Source: Prevotella sp. oral taxon 299 str. F0039 (GTDB lineage: Bacteria; Bacteroidota; Bacteroidia; Bacteroidales; Bacteroidaceae). Taken from it: 64,000 bases of DNA. The notes beneath the pieces are model-generated. The model made no database searches. It saw only the letters and a program-made list of their open reading frames with translations, and was not told the origin of the DNA. Shown in pieces: positions 1-8,992 of this stretch. The position numbers were made by a program, and so were the translations under genes. Position 1 is the first letter of the stretch, and each line of letters begins with the position of its first letter. The DNA is taken from contig NC_022124.1 of NCBI RefSeq assembly GCF_000163055.2, positions 124,001-188,000 of the forward strand, read 5' to 3'.

Positions 1-1
1 T

Positions 2-1405
2 AACAGCCTGTACGCAGGAATCGATTACCAGCACACGTTTGGCAGACATGGCGGTGTCATAACGCTGTCGTATCGCTTTTCAGCAGTACCTTCCACCGTT
101 ATGTCCTCCAGCCTTTATTACTGGCAAAAAGGCCAGACACCGGATTTAAGTTTCAAGGACCGGTGTACCACGTCCGATCTGCATATGGACGAACATACCA
201 GTCAGATAGACTATACCGTAACCAGAGGTGGAAAGCATACATGGAGTGTGGGGGCTAAATACATCCATCGCAGCCATAAGAGTGACAATGTCGAAGCTAC
301 AAGAACGGCAGGTACGGAAGACCCTTTTGAGGAAGATCAGAGTCAGTTTCTTTCTTACAGACAGAGGACTGATATTTCATCCGCATACACGGAATATGCC
401 ATACAGCACAAGCAAATATCAGGAAAGATGGGATTGCGTTATGAGCATTCTTCGCAGAAAGTAAGCTATCCTGAAGATAACCTCCTGACGCGTCATGAAA
501 GTTTCGGTGCGCAATTTGATAACGTGGTCCCTTCCTTGTCAATCGGCTACCGTATAGGGGAGACACGGATGCTCACGTTCTCTTATGCCATGCGCATATC
601 ACGCCCCAACATCTGGAATCTGAATCCCTATGTAGACCGGACGAATCCTACAGTCATCAAGACAGGAAACCCTGACCTGACCACATCATCCTCGCATAAC
701 CTGAGCCTCTCGTTCAACTCGTTTGCCCGGCGCTTTGGAATAAACATGACGGCAGGACTCGACTTACAGGATCGTGGCATCATCGGCTACTCCTATTGGG
801 GTAATCCTGTCTCCCTGACCGACAATATGGTAACAGAGGAAGATGCCACCCTTATCTCCACGTATGGCAATCTGCTCAGGAGAAGTAATGTTTATCTGAA
901 CCTTTACATCCGGTGGGCACTCTCTGGGAGCGCCACCTTGAATGTCAATGCAAACGGAGCATATACCAATCTTAAAAGTTCACAGCTGGGACAGCATAAT
1001 AATGGATATTCAAGCAGTCTTTCGGTCAATTTACAGAAGAACCTGCCGTGGAGGTTGAGAATGGTGGCAGGTTGTTCGCTGAACAGCCGAAGCTTAAATC
1101 TGCAAGGGTATACCGAAGGCTCCATGATGTACCGTCTTATGCTGATTCGTTCTTTCTTGAAAGACGACAGGCTGACGGTGACCGTCTATGGAAATAATCT
1201 GTTCCAAAATGATTTGCGTATAGAACAGCTTACCGAAACTGCCGACTTTACAAATCGCTTTACGAATGTAAGACGTGACTATCGCAGCTTCGGTATAAAC
1301 GTCAGCCTGCGTATAGGAAAGCTGCATGATAAGGTGAAACGCACATCGAAGAGCATATCAAACGATGACATCATCATAGATGGGAATCCAAGAAACCAGA
1401 AATAG
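2..1405 (+). CDS. Outer-membrane beta-barrel protein, C-terminal part (left-truncated by window)
   Basis: The reading frame is open from base 2 through the first ATG at 101, so the real start lies upstream of the window. About 467 residues are visible. They are rich in alternating polar/aromatic strands (for example SLSIGYRIGETRMLTFSYAM), as in the transmembrane barrel of TonB-dependent-receptor-like proteins. The stretch around RISRPNIWNLNPYVDRTNP and TGNPDLTTSSSHNLSLSF resembles the OMP_b-brl_3 group of Bacteroidetes outer-membrane proteins. The plug and any carboxypeptidase-like N-terminal domain are out of view. It ends 10 bp before a thioredoxin-like lipoprotein gene, suggesting one operon. 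Substrate is unknown. Confidence 0.75.
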   Translation, partial: NSLYAGIDYQHTFGRHGGVITLSYRFSAVPSTVMSSSLYYWQKGQTPDLSFKDRCTTSDLHMDEHTSQIDYTVTRGGKHTWSVGAKYIHRSHKSDNVEATRTAGTEDPFEEDQSQFLSYRQRTDISSAYTEYAIQHKQISGKMGLRYEHSSQKVSYPEDNLLTRHESFGAQFDNVVPSLSIGYRIGETRMLTFSYAMRISRPNIWNLNPYVDRTNPTVIKTGNPDLTTSSSHNLSLSFNSFARRFGINMTAGLDLQDRGIIGYSYWGNPVSLTDNMVTEEDATLISTYGNLLRRSNVYLNLYIRWALSGSATLNVNANGAYTNLKSSQLGQHNNGYSSSLSVNLQKNLPWRLRMVAGCSLNSRSLNLQGYTEGSMMYRLMLIRSFLKDDRLTVTVYGNNLFQNDLRIEQLTETADFTNRFTNVRRDYRSFGINVSLRIGKLHDKVKRTSKSISNDDIIIDGNPRNQK

Positions 1406-1415
1406 TAAATAACAA

Positions 1416-1928
1416 ATGAAGAGAAAGTTCGTTTTCCTGATTTTTACATACTTGGTTTTAGCATCATGTACTAATAGCCAAGTAAATACTAGGGAGCGCC
1501 AAATCCGCTTCCCGAAATATGAGAAATTCGTATGTTTAGGTAAAGAAATTCCTAGTGCTAATCTAAAAAAAACATCTATGAAAATTGTAATGTATGCTGA
1601 TTCTACAGGATGTACAGGATGTAAACTGCAACTGGATATGTGGAAATTCTATATAGATGATGTCCGAAAAGTTAGCAATGGAAGAGTTTCATTTCTTTTC
1701 TATCTTCAGCCGCGTAGCATCAAGGAACTTAAATATCTACTGGAGTCAGAAGAATTTGATTATCCTGTATGTATTGACATCAAAGGGAGGTTTGCGAAAT
1801 TGAATAATTTAAATGGAGATTATGTATGCTTGCTAGATAAAGATAATAGGATTGTATTAGAAGGACATCCTTTGCAATCTGCAAGGATAAAAAAGAAATA
1901 TTTCGATAAAATATCTCAATATAAATAG
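1416..1928 (+). CDS. Thioredoxin-like lipoprotein with CxxC motif
   Basis: 170 residues. The N-terminus is a lipoprotein signal with lipobox VLASC (Cys18), so the protein is expected at the periplasmic face of a membrane. A CTGC motif at residues 66-69 follows a beta-strand (KIVMYADS), the layout of a thioredoxin fold. The rest is short, with no cis-Pro motif I could assign. Bacteroidetes carry many such lipoproteins beside outer-membrane barrels, but their substrates are mostly unknown. It lies 10 bp after the barrel gene and 12 bp before a signal peptidase gene. Base composition is clearly more AT-rich than the barrel gene, which hints at a different origin. Thiol-disulfide reductase activity is inference. 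Confidence 0.6.
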   Translation: MKRKFVFLIFTYLVLASCTNSQVNTRERQIRFPKYEKFVCLGKEIPSANLKKTSMKIVMYADSTGCTGCKLQLDMWKFYIDDVRKVSNGRVSFLFYLQPRSIKELKYLLESEEFDYPVCIDIKGRFAKLNNLNGDYVCLLDKDNRIVLEGHPLQSARIKKKYFDKISQYK

Positions 1929-1940
1929 TATATAATTAAG

Positions 1941-2819
1941 ATGAGGAGTTTTATGCTCAAATCAATAAAGACTAAATTTTATAGGGTTGGGTGGATAGTA
2001 TTGGGAATTATACTAACATATATTATAGGTTCTGTTTTTCTTTTTTCTTTTTTCAAAGTTAATAGCATGTCAATGTATCCCACACTAGAACCTGGTGATA
2101 TAATAGTTGTTTGGAAGCCTGTTTTAGGTGCTAGAATTTATAATTTCTTAGTAAAAAATCCTTCTAAACCCTTGCATGTTGTTCGCGTGCTAGGTGAACG
2201 TGATATAGAAAGAAATGACATCGTTGTATTTAATTTTCCATATGAAATTTGGAATAAATGGGAAAAGATAAAAATGAACTCAACAATGTATTATGTAAAA
2301 AGATGCATCGCTTTACCTGGTGATAGTATATACATTGATAAAGGCATATATAAGATAAAAGGCCTGAAAAAGAATTTGGGAAATATTGTAATGCAACGAC
2401 ATCTTGCAGAAATCAACATCCCACACGATTCAAAGGATTTCTTTTATAAGACACTTCTGTATGATACAACATTTAGATGGAATATAATGCAATTCGGTCC
2501 TTTATATATACCCAAGAAAGGTCATTCAATACCTCTCAACAGAAAGAACTTTATTCTATATAAGAACATTATTGAATGGGAAACTCAAATGCATATTAGT
2601 TGCAGCAAAGAAAAAATAATGTTAAATAATATCTTTGTAGATAGATATAAATTTCAGCATGATTATTATTTTATGGCAGGAGATAATGTGTCCTCTTCTA
2701 TTGACTCACGCCACTGGGGGCTTGTTCCAAAAGAGTTTATTGTAGGGAAGGTTTGTTTGATTTTAAATTCGGTAGGAAATGATGGGATTAAATGGAATAG
2801 AGTACTTCATACTATTTAG
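1941..2819 (+). CDS. Type I signal peptidase (S26 family)
   Basis: 292 residues. A single N-terminal membrane segment (about residues 18-38) is followed by the catalytic serine box SMSMYPTLEPGD (Ser44), the lysine box YYVKRCIALPGD (Lys120) and the C-terminal MAGDNVSSSIDSRHWG box. These are the conserved regions B, D and E of type I signal peptidases, which remove Sec signal peptides on the outer face of the inner membrane. It is probably an accessory, locus-specific copy rather than the housekeeping LepB, because it sits between lipoprotein genes in AT-rich DNA. Its stop codon lies about 20 bp before the probable left end of an IS fragment, so the last residues could be IS-derived or altered. 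Confidence 0.85.
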   Translation: MRSFMLKSIKTKFYRVGWIVLGIILTYIIGSVFLFSFFKVNSMSMYPTLEPGDIIVVWKPVLGARIYNFLVKNPSKPLHVVRVLGERDIERNDIVVFNFPYEIWNKWEKIKMNSTMYYVKRCIALPGDSIYIDKGIYKIKGLKKNLGNIVMQRHLAEINIPHDSKDFFYKTLLYDTTFRWNIMQFGPLYIPKKGHSIPLNRKNFILYKNIIEWETQMHISCSKEKIMLNNIFVDRYKFQHDYYFMAGDNVSSSIDSRHWGLVPKEFIVGKVCLILNSVGNDGIKWNRVLHTI

Positions 2820-2836
2820 TTATGAACTGAAGTACG

Positions 2837-3955
2837 AACTGATATTCGCTCCTTGTCTTTTCGTTATAACACAGAAGCGTATGCCGGAGGAGGAGATTAA
2901 CGATATGACCGTGCGGTTTCTCAAGAAAGAACGGTGCAAGATACTGAAAATCAAGGCGACCTGTGCCAACGCTGAAGTTCGCTACCCTGTGGATGTTGAC
3001 ATCATCCACGATAGATGCAAGGTCGTCGACTGGTACATATGGAAACTTTGCAAGACTCTTGACATCAAGCCTTTCAGAACCAGTAACAAGGACACATGGC
3101 ATCTTTGCCTGTTCGGGATGAAGAAAAGAGGAGGGAAGCTCGTTAGGGACACCAAGTCCTATATATTCAACCGCCTAGACAAAGACCTTGACCGTATTCT
3201 GGAAAACTTTGTAGAACATGTAGGGAGCAAGGAACTCTTGGCGAGGCATGAGTGGAATATTCTCAATGTAGCGTTTGCGACATATTATCAACGGCGAAGG
3301 ATACTTGAAAACAACGTCAACACATGCGCTGACCGCACCGTCAGCGCCTTCCAGCCCCATGTAAGACCGATAGACTGCGGCAAAGCGAAGGCCAAAACGG
3401 AGTTTGGAGCGAAAGTCGGTGCAAGTGTATATGAGGCATACACCTTCATCGACCATTACAGCGGAGATGCCTATAAAGAACGTGCCGACATGAAACTGAA
3501 GATAGAACTTTACAAGGGGAGGTTCGACTTCCTTCCCGCCACTCTCCTAGCCAACAAGATCTACATAAATAAAGCCAATAGGGATTTATTGAAGGACATG
3601 GAAATACGAACTTACAGCAAACCGCTCGGAAGACCACCCAAACAAGACCTCACGCCTGAATATTACAGGAACATGGCTAAGACCATAGGAGGCAGGAACG
3701 AGGTTGAATGCTTCTTCGGCACTGACAAGAGGATTTTCTGGGTGGACAACATAAGAACCACGATCCTGGACACGGCAAGATTCTGGACAGGGATGTGCAG
3801 CTTTGTCAAGAACGTAATGAAACTCTTTAGAAAACTTTGTCTTACGCCTTTCCAAAAGATCACTTTTTGGCTTCATCTTGTCTATTTGAATATATGTTTA
3901 ACAACAAATCTGGCGGTAATAAGAATTGCCTAATTGTTTTCGAGCGAATACTAAT
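2837..3955 (+). mobile_element. IS5-like insertion sequence remnant
   Basis: A 9-bp inverted pair TATTCGCTC (2843-2851) and GAGCGAATA (3942-3950) brackets the transposase frame, with weaker similarity continuing a few bases outward. These may be the core of the terminal repeats. If so the element is about 1.1 kb, too short for an intact transposase of this type, so an internal deletion has removed the 5' part of the gene. No clear target-site duplication was seen. Confidence 0.5.
2881..3933 (+). pseudogene. IS5-family transposase, N-terminally deleted
   Basis: The frame is open from 2779, but the first roughly 34 codons read out of frame through the end of the signal peptidase gene; the transposase-like part starts near MPEEEINDMTVRFLKK. 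The block ATCANAEVRYPVDVDIIHDR resembles the first catalytic region of IS5-group DDE transposases, where I would expect Asp just before ATCA; here a Lys is present. A later block (TIGGRNEVECFFGTDKR) matches the region holding the catalytic Glu. About 350 residues remain of an expected 450 or more. A missing N-terminus and a probably altered active site make it inactive. Base composition is richer in GC than the flanking genes. Confidence 0.7.
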
Positions 3956-3963
3956 TATATGAC

Positions 3964-5895
3964 ATGAAAAAATCATTATATATAATCTTAATATTTATTC
4001 TCGCCGCATGTACAACAGAGACATTAAACGAGAGTCAGCTAGAATTAGCCCTGGAATTTGCAGAAGATAATCGTAGAGAGTTGGAAAGCGTCCTTCTTCA
4101 TTATCGTAATGATCCTGAAAAATTAAAGGCAGCAAAATTCTTGATTTCTAATATGCCCCATTGGTATAGCTATGAAGGATGGCAATTGGATTCTATCAAA
4201 CCTGTTTTATCTTACATTGCACACACTGACAATGTTCATGAAATGACAGAGAGACAAAAAAACAGATGGAAGGATTTTACATTCCACTCATTACATAAAG
4301 TGTATGACTCTAAGAAAATCACAGCACAGTATCTTATTAATAATATTGATAAGGCTTTTATCTCTTGGAAAAAACGTCCTTGGAATAAGAAACTAAGTTT
4401 TGATGATTTTTGTGAACTGTTATTACCTTATCGTATTGGTAATGAATCTTTAACAGACTGGAGGTCTCTATATGAATCGTATTATGCCCATTTGTTAGAT
4501 TCTCTTTATCATGGAAGTGATGTTGTAGAGGCTTGTAATATTATTAATGAAGAGCTACAAAAACAAGGCTGTAAATTTTATTCAGAATTATCTTTACCAC
4601 ATATGGACGCAATTTTCTTATACAATAACCGAATTGGATATTGTAGGGAAAATTGCGATTTAGGATTATACGCTATGCGGTCATGTGGTATCCCTGTCGC
4701 CGCAGAGCATTTTAAATATGCTCCTGATTACCGGGGATCACACCAATGGCTTACACTTAGAGATACCACAGGCATATTCCTACAATTTGGTTATGATGGG
4801 CTAACCCCCAAAAGAGATACTTTACAAACAGACGGGCGTAAAAAAGGAAAAATATATAGATTTTGCTATGGCTTGCAAAACGAACAAAGAGATAAATTTT
4901 CAGATGTAGATCGGATACCTAATGATTTGCAGAATTTTTATTTAAAAGATGTCACAGCGAACTACTTTGGTCCTGATTCTGTAAAAGTACCAATACAGAA
5001 AAGATATTCAAGTATATATTTAGGTGTATTTACTCCAGAAGGATGGAAGGCTGTAGATATAGGCTCTGGTAAAAAGGACTCTGCTGTATTTAGAAATATC
5101 GAACCAAATATAATTTACCAACCATTGATATTTACTGATAATAAAAGGTGTGAACCTGCAGGTTATCCTTTTATCTATTATTCAGCAGGGAAAGGATATT
5201 CTATGCTAAAAAAAGAAAAGAGAAAGTGGGAAAAAATAACACTTGAACGGAAAATGCCTTTAGTTCCTAGGGTTCGGAAATGGTTATATGAAAATATAAT
5301 AGGGAGTAGAATAGAAGCTAGCAATTTCAAAGACTTTCGTCAGGCAAGACTGCTATATGAATTTAAGGATACTTTATCTTATTGCAAATATAGAATAATG
5401 TTAAGAGGAAATCACAAATTTAAGTATTTAAGATATAAGATATTAGAAAAAAAAACTATAGAGCTTGCTGATATAGATATCTACTCAGATTCACTATGCT
5501 CTAAAAAAGTCTCATTAAAATTGATTTCTCCGATTGATCCAATTTATAAACCAGAACATATCATTGACAATGATATGCTTTCAGCCTTTAGATGGAAAAG
5601 TGGTTATGATTCTATAGTATATGAATTACCTCATAATTCATGCATTAAGTGTATTGATTTTTATCCTCGCAATGATGGTAATTTCATTTGGCCGGGAGAT
5701 GTTTATGAACTATTCTATCAAGATGGAGTTAATGGATGGAAAACTTTAGGACGCCAAAAGGCAACAGGGAAGAATATTTCCTTCTATGCTCCTCAGAATG
5801 TTTTGCTGTGGCTAAGAAATCTTACTCATGGAAAAGAGGAGCAGGTTTTTATTTATCAAGATGGTAAGCAAATTTTTGTGCAGGATATTAGGTAG
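3964..5895 (+). CDS. Transglutaminase-like domain lipoprotein
   Basis: 643 residues with a lipoprotein signal (lipobox ILAAC, Cys16). A transglutaminase-like core lies at about residues 190-290. GYCRENCDLGLYAMRSCGIP aligns with the family's G-x-C...GIP pattern, making Cys227 the likely nucleophile, and GSHQWLTL supplies the His (about 260). The C-terminal 150 residues (NDMLSAFRWKSG, then DFYPRNDGNFIWPGDVYEL) look like a discoidin-type beta-sandwich, which usually binds carbohydrate or protein. The role could be a surface or periplasmic peptidase or amidase, or a cross-linking enzyme; substrate unknown. AT-rich like the lipoprotein and signal peptidase genes upstream, so all three may have been one cluster before the IS inserted between them. 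Confidence 0.7.
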   Translation: MKKSLYIILIFILAACTTETLNESQLELALEFAEDNRRELESVLLHYRNDPEKLKAAKFLISNMPHWYSYEGWQLDSIKPVLSYIAHTDNVHEMTERQKNRWKDFTFHSLHKVYDSKKITAQYLINNIDKAFISWKKRPWNKKLSFDDFCELLLPYRIGNESLTDWRSLYESYYAHLLDSLYHGSDVVEACNIINEELQKQGCKFYSELSLPHMDAIFLYNNRIGYCRENCDLGLYAMRSCGIPVAAEHFKYAPDYRGSHQWLTLRDTTGIFLQFGYDGLTPKRDTLQTDGRKKGKIYRFCYGLQNEQRDKFSDVDRIPNDLQNFYLKDVTANYFGPDSVKVPIQKRYSSIYLGVFTPEGWKAVDIGSGKKDSAVFRNIEPNIIYQPLIFTDNKRCEPAGYPFIYYSAGKGYSMLKKEKRKWEKITLERKMPLVPRVRKWLYENIIGSRIEASNFKDFRQARLLYEFKDTLSYCKYRIMLRGNHKFKYLRYKILEKKTIELADIDIYSDSLCSKKVSLKLISPIDPIYKPEHIIDNDMLSAFRWKSGYDSIVYELPHNSCIKCIDFYPRNDGNFIWPGDVYELFYQDGVNGWKTLGRQKATGKNISFYAPQNVLLWLRNLTHGKEEQVFIYQDGKQIFVQDIR

Positions 5896-6253
5896 ATTTC
5901 TTGAACAATCTGTTCATTTAAGTCGGAGTTCAAGTAGAATATCAACCTGTGCTCTCTTGTGTCTTATGCGTTTCTTCGACTTCATCTAGCCAAGTGTGTC
6001 TCTGTACTTGCAAAGTTCATAGTTCTTGTCAGCATAAACCAGATTGGGCTTGACAATCTCCCTGAGCATTGTCTTCTCCAAAGTTTCTCAGTCGTCTTCT
6101 TAATTTCAGTGATTTACAATTCCACTATTCTTCCAGTTGTGCAAGCCAACTGGAAGCGTAAACATATTTAGTCATCCCTTAAAAACTATATCTCAGCAAA
6201 GTTTGTACTAACAATCTCTATACTGATTCTTTTTATAAGGTACAAAAGAACTC
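5896..6253 (-). pseudogene. Decayed transposase scraps
   Basis: No intact gene in these 358 bp. Read on the minus strand there are short coding-like pieces separated by stops, such as KPNLVYADKNYELCKYRD (about 5990-6060) and a basic tail KSKKRIRHKRAQVDILLELR (about 5920-5985). They resemble the C-terminal part of a DDE transposase from another insertion sequence, but the match is from memory and weak. Confidence 0.3.
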
Positions 6254-7120
6254 TCATAGTTCTTTGAAGTTATATGTTGCCACAGCTAATAAGACATTGA
6301 TAGCATCTCCTTTCACACCTTTATAAAAGTTGCGAGATAATCGGTGGTCTGCTTTAAAATGTCCTATGGTTGGTTCTATGCCAGCTCGTTTACAAAATAG
6401 TTTGTGTTTCTTTCTCTTTTGGTAGTAGCTGTCTTTAGCTTTAGGAATGTCTGGGATGAGTATCTTTGTCTTCCCAATCTGCTTTACACCTCTATACCCT
6501 CTCTCAACTGCTAATTTATCAACCTGCTTTCCTGTCATCCTTTGTTTTTTTCAACGTCTTTTCGATAGTATGCCCATCATATTCATTCCTAAAAGGACAT
6601 GCACCAAGAATAAGTCCTGACCTCGAGCGAAGAATAGATACTTTATTACCAAACTCATATTGCTTATGTTACTTACCTTTGCTGACGCAAACAACATTTG
6701 GTTCGTGCAGAGAATATACTTTGTTCTTTGACTTCCTATTCTGATAAAGAACTCTGTAATATAGCTCAAACATATTCTCATATCCTTTCCCCAAGATTAC
6801 GCTCTATATCTCTTACTAATCTACTTGCTATGGTTTTCAGTTAACGATCTGCCTTAAGAGCTTTCTTATGATTCTTGGGATGATTACGAAAACGTTGAGA
6901 ACGGTAAATTCCTTTCAACGTACGCCTATAGCTCTGTCGTAGAGGAAGACAATTGTCATGAACTATCTTCAGAGCGTTTTTGGTTATCTTTTTATGCAAC
7001 TTTGCATCTGTAGGATAGGTTATATTCTTCTCCTGCACGGTAGAATCAATGAAAACCGTATCAAAACGATCTTCGTTACCATGGTCTGTATTAACAGGGA
7101 TACTCTCTGCTAATACTATC
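6254..7120 (-). pseudogene. IS5-family transposase, broken by stops and frameshifts
   Basis: On the minus strand a single transposase can be followed through several frames. It runs from FDTVFIDSTVQEKNITYPTD (7085-7000) to YENMFELYYRVLYQNRKSKN (6775-6720), KVYSLHEPNVVCVSKGK then a stop and HKQYEFGNKVSILRSRSGLI (6720-6600), and finally an open C-terminus with RAGIEPTIGHFKADHRLSRN (6254-6538). FIDSTVQEKNITYP holds the DDE Asp region and IEPTIGHFKADHRL the Glu/Lys region. Stops at about 6841 and 6660 and a frameshift near 6540 make it dead. It is a different IS from the one at 2.8-3.9 kb. The N-terminus beyond 7120 is not recognisable. Confidence 0.75.
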
Positions 7121-7244
7121 TTACAATGTATTTAATGACACCAATAGCGGTGTATGGGCAAAGGTAAATCAAAGAAACTGTGCATGTTAGCAGTTGGAAA
7201 TAACTGCGTACTTGTGGCGTTGATATGGATGAAAGTGGCAAAAA

Positions 7245-7274
7245 GAGAGGTATGGATCAAACTCCATACCTCCA
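7245..7274 (-). terminator. Rho-independent terminator of the ABC transporter operon
   Basis: GAGGTATGGA (7247-7256) and TCCATACCTC (7263-7272) form a perfect 10-bp stem with a 6-nt loop. On the minus strand it is followed by TCTTTTTG. It lies 20 bp downstream of the minus-strand ABC gene. Confidence 0.75.
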
Positions 7275-7292
7275 TATTTTTCATTGATTAGA

Positions 7293-8990
7293 TTATTGCA
7301 TAGACAGCAATTTGCAGTACATTCCGTTTTTTGCTGCAAGTTCTGTATGCGTCCCGTTCTCTACAAGGTGTCCCTTGTCCATCACAATAATTTGATTAGC
7401 ATTACGGATGGTTTGCAAATGATGGGCAATGACCAAGACAGTGCGATTTCGGATAAGGGCAGACATTGCCTGCTGTATCTTGTATTCATTGACAGGATCA
7501 ACATTGCTCGTTATCTCGTCCAAAAGAATAATGGGAGCATCTTTGAGGAACGCACGGGCAATTGAAAGCCTTTGTTTCTGACCTCCGGACAGTCCTAAAC
7601 CGTTTTCTCCGATTTTTGTTTCATAACCGTCCGGCAGACTGACGATAAAGTCGTGTATCATCGCCCGTCGTGCAGCTTCCTCGATTTCTTCCTGCGTAGC
7701 ATTGCGGTTGCCCACTTTGATATTATTGGCAATGGTGTCTGAAAAGAGAATAACATTCTGCATCACCACACTGATTTTACCGAGTAGATAATCATAGTCC
7801 ATTTCTCGAATGTCTAAACCACCGATACGGATACTGCCGTTCTGCGGTTCCCAAAAACGAAGTAACAGGCTGGTAATGGTTGTTTTACCAGAACCTGACG
7901 ATCCGACAAGTGCCGTTACCGTTCCTTCGGGAACATGGAACGTGAGATTTTTCATCTCAAAACCTTCCTTCTCATAATGGAAATCCACTTTGTCAAAGGA
8001 AAGATTGAAATGGGTTGCTGTTTTCGGCTGTTCAGGATTGGTGATAACAGGAGCATTCAATAAATGGGAAATGCGTCCGTAACTATCTTTTACCTTGATG
8101 TAATTCAGCCAATGACTCTCCATATTGACAAAAGGTTTGTAGAATTCTTTTGAGACGATGATAAACATTAAATAAGCGAAAAGAGAAAGTTCCCCCTGCA
8201 GTGTCCACCAAAGACCGATTGTAGCCATCAGAGCGAAAGCCAATTCTATCAGGAAAGTGTATCTGCCCACACTCACAGCTGCCAAACGAGAAGTATTCTT
8301 ACTGCTTTCTCCAAATTCACTGACAGAGTGGTCAAGTCTGTCACGGAACATTCCTTTTCCTCCAAACACTTTCAAAACCGGAATGCCCTTGACGTATTCT
8401 ACAAAGAGGCTGACCATATCTGCCAGATTGTCCTGAGACTCTTCCTGTGCTTTCATTCCCGAGCGAATGCCCCGATACAGAGAAAACAGGGCAATAGGAA
8501 GAATGGCTACCATTGTCAATGCCATGCGCCAATCCACACAAAATAGTCCAATATCGAGTATTAGAGCTACAATGAAGTCGGCAGACATCCGTGTCCATAG
8601 ATGTCCTACTACCATTTCCATATTATCAACGTCTTTGTGAATGATTGTACTTATCTCTCCCAGACGCTCATTGGTATAGAAGCCGAGTGAGAACATTTTC
8701 AGTTTCAGTATGATTTTCTCGCGGATACGTTCCACAAGATCAAATCCGGCAAAATGCTTACTCATATCGGCAATGGCATTGGATATGGTTTTCAAGACCA
8801 GCAGACTACCGAGTACCCATGCTGCCGAAATGAAAGAGATGCTTTCTCCATGTATATGACGGTCGATGAGAAACAAGACTGTGAGCATTATCGCCGTGCC
8901 GCAAAGGGCATAAACCACGAAAAACAGTGCGGAGATAATTAGATGCCGAACTCCGCTAGCGGTCAATTCATTCAGTATATTGCGTACCAT
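7293..8990 (-). CDS. ABC transporter half-molecule (permease-ATPase), second gene of pair
   Basis: About 565 residues from the preferred start at 8990 (MVRNILNELTASG), which has a strong AGGAGG-type ribosome site embedded in the end of the preceding gene; an in-frame ATG at 9020 lacks this. Six hydrophobic segments in the first 300 residues form an exporter-fold (ABC_membrane) domain. The ATPase domain has Walker A GSSGSGKT, signature LSGGQ, Walker B IILLDE and switch His in VIAHHL. The gap to the upstream gene is 2 bp, so the products probably pair as a heterodimer. Exporter-fold pairs beside TonB-dependent receptors and AraC regulators are known for siderophore uptake (YbtPQ, IrtAB), which fits here. 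The direction of transport is inferred. Confidence 0.85.
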   Translation of the reverse strand: MVRNILNELTASGVRHLIISALFFVVYALCGTAIMLTVLFLIDRHIHGESISFISAAWVLGSLLVLKTISNAIADMSKHFAGFDLVERIREKIILKLKMFSLGFYTNERLGEISTIIHKDVDNMEMVVGHLWTRMSADFIVALILDIGLFCVDWRMALTMVAILPIALFSLYRGIRSGMKAQEESQDNLADMVSLFVEYVKGIPVLKVFGGKGMFRDRLDHSVSEFGESSKNTSRLAAVSVGRYTFLIELAFALMATIGLWWTLQGELSLFAYLMFIIVSKEFYKPFVNMESHWLNYIKVKDSYGRISHLLNAPVITNPEQPKTATHFNLSFDKVDFHYEKEGFEMKNLTFHVPEGTVTALVGSSGSGKTTITSLLLRFWEPQNGSIRIGGLDIREMDYDYLLGKISVVMQNVILFSDTIANNIKVGNRNATQEEIEEAARRAMIHDFIVSLPDGYETKIGENGLGLSGGQKQRLSIARAFLKDAPIILLDEITSNVDPVNEYKIQQAMSALIRNRTVLVIAHHLQTIRNANQIIVMDKGHLVENGTHTELAAKNGMYCKLLSMQ

Positions 8991-8992
8991 TC

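Noticed and set aside
5959..6171. 70-codon plus-strand frame after the transglutaminase-like gene
   Set aside because: The opposite strand reads as transposase scraps; the plus-strand product has no recognisable feature.
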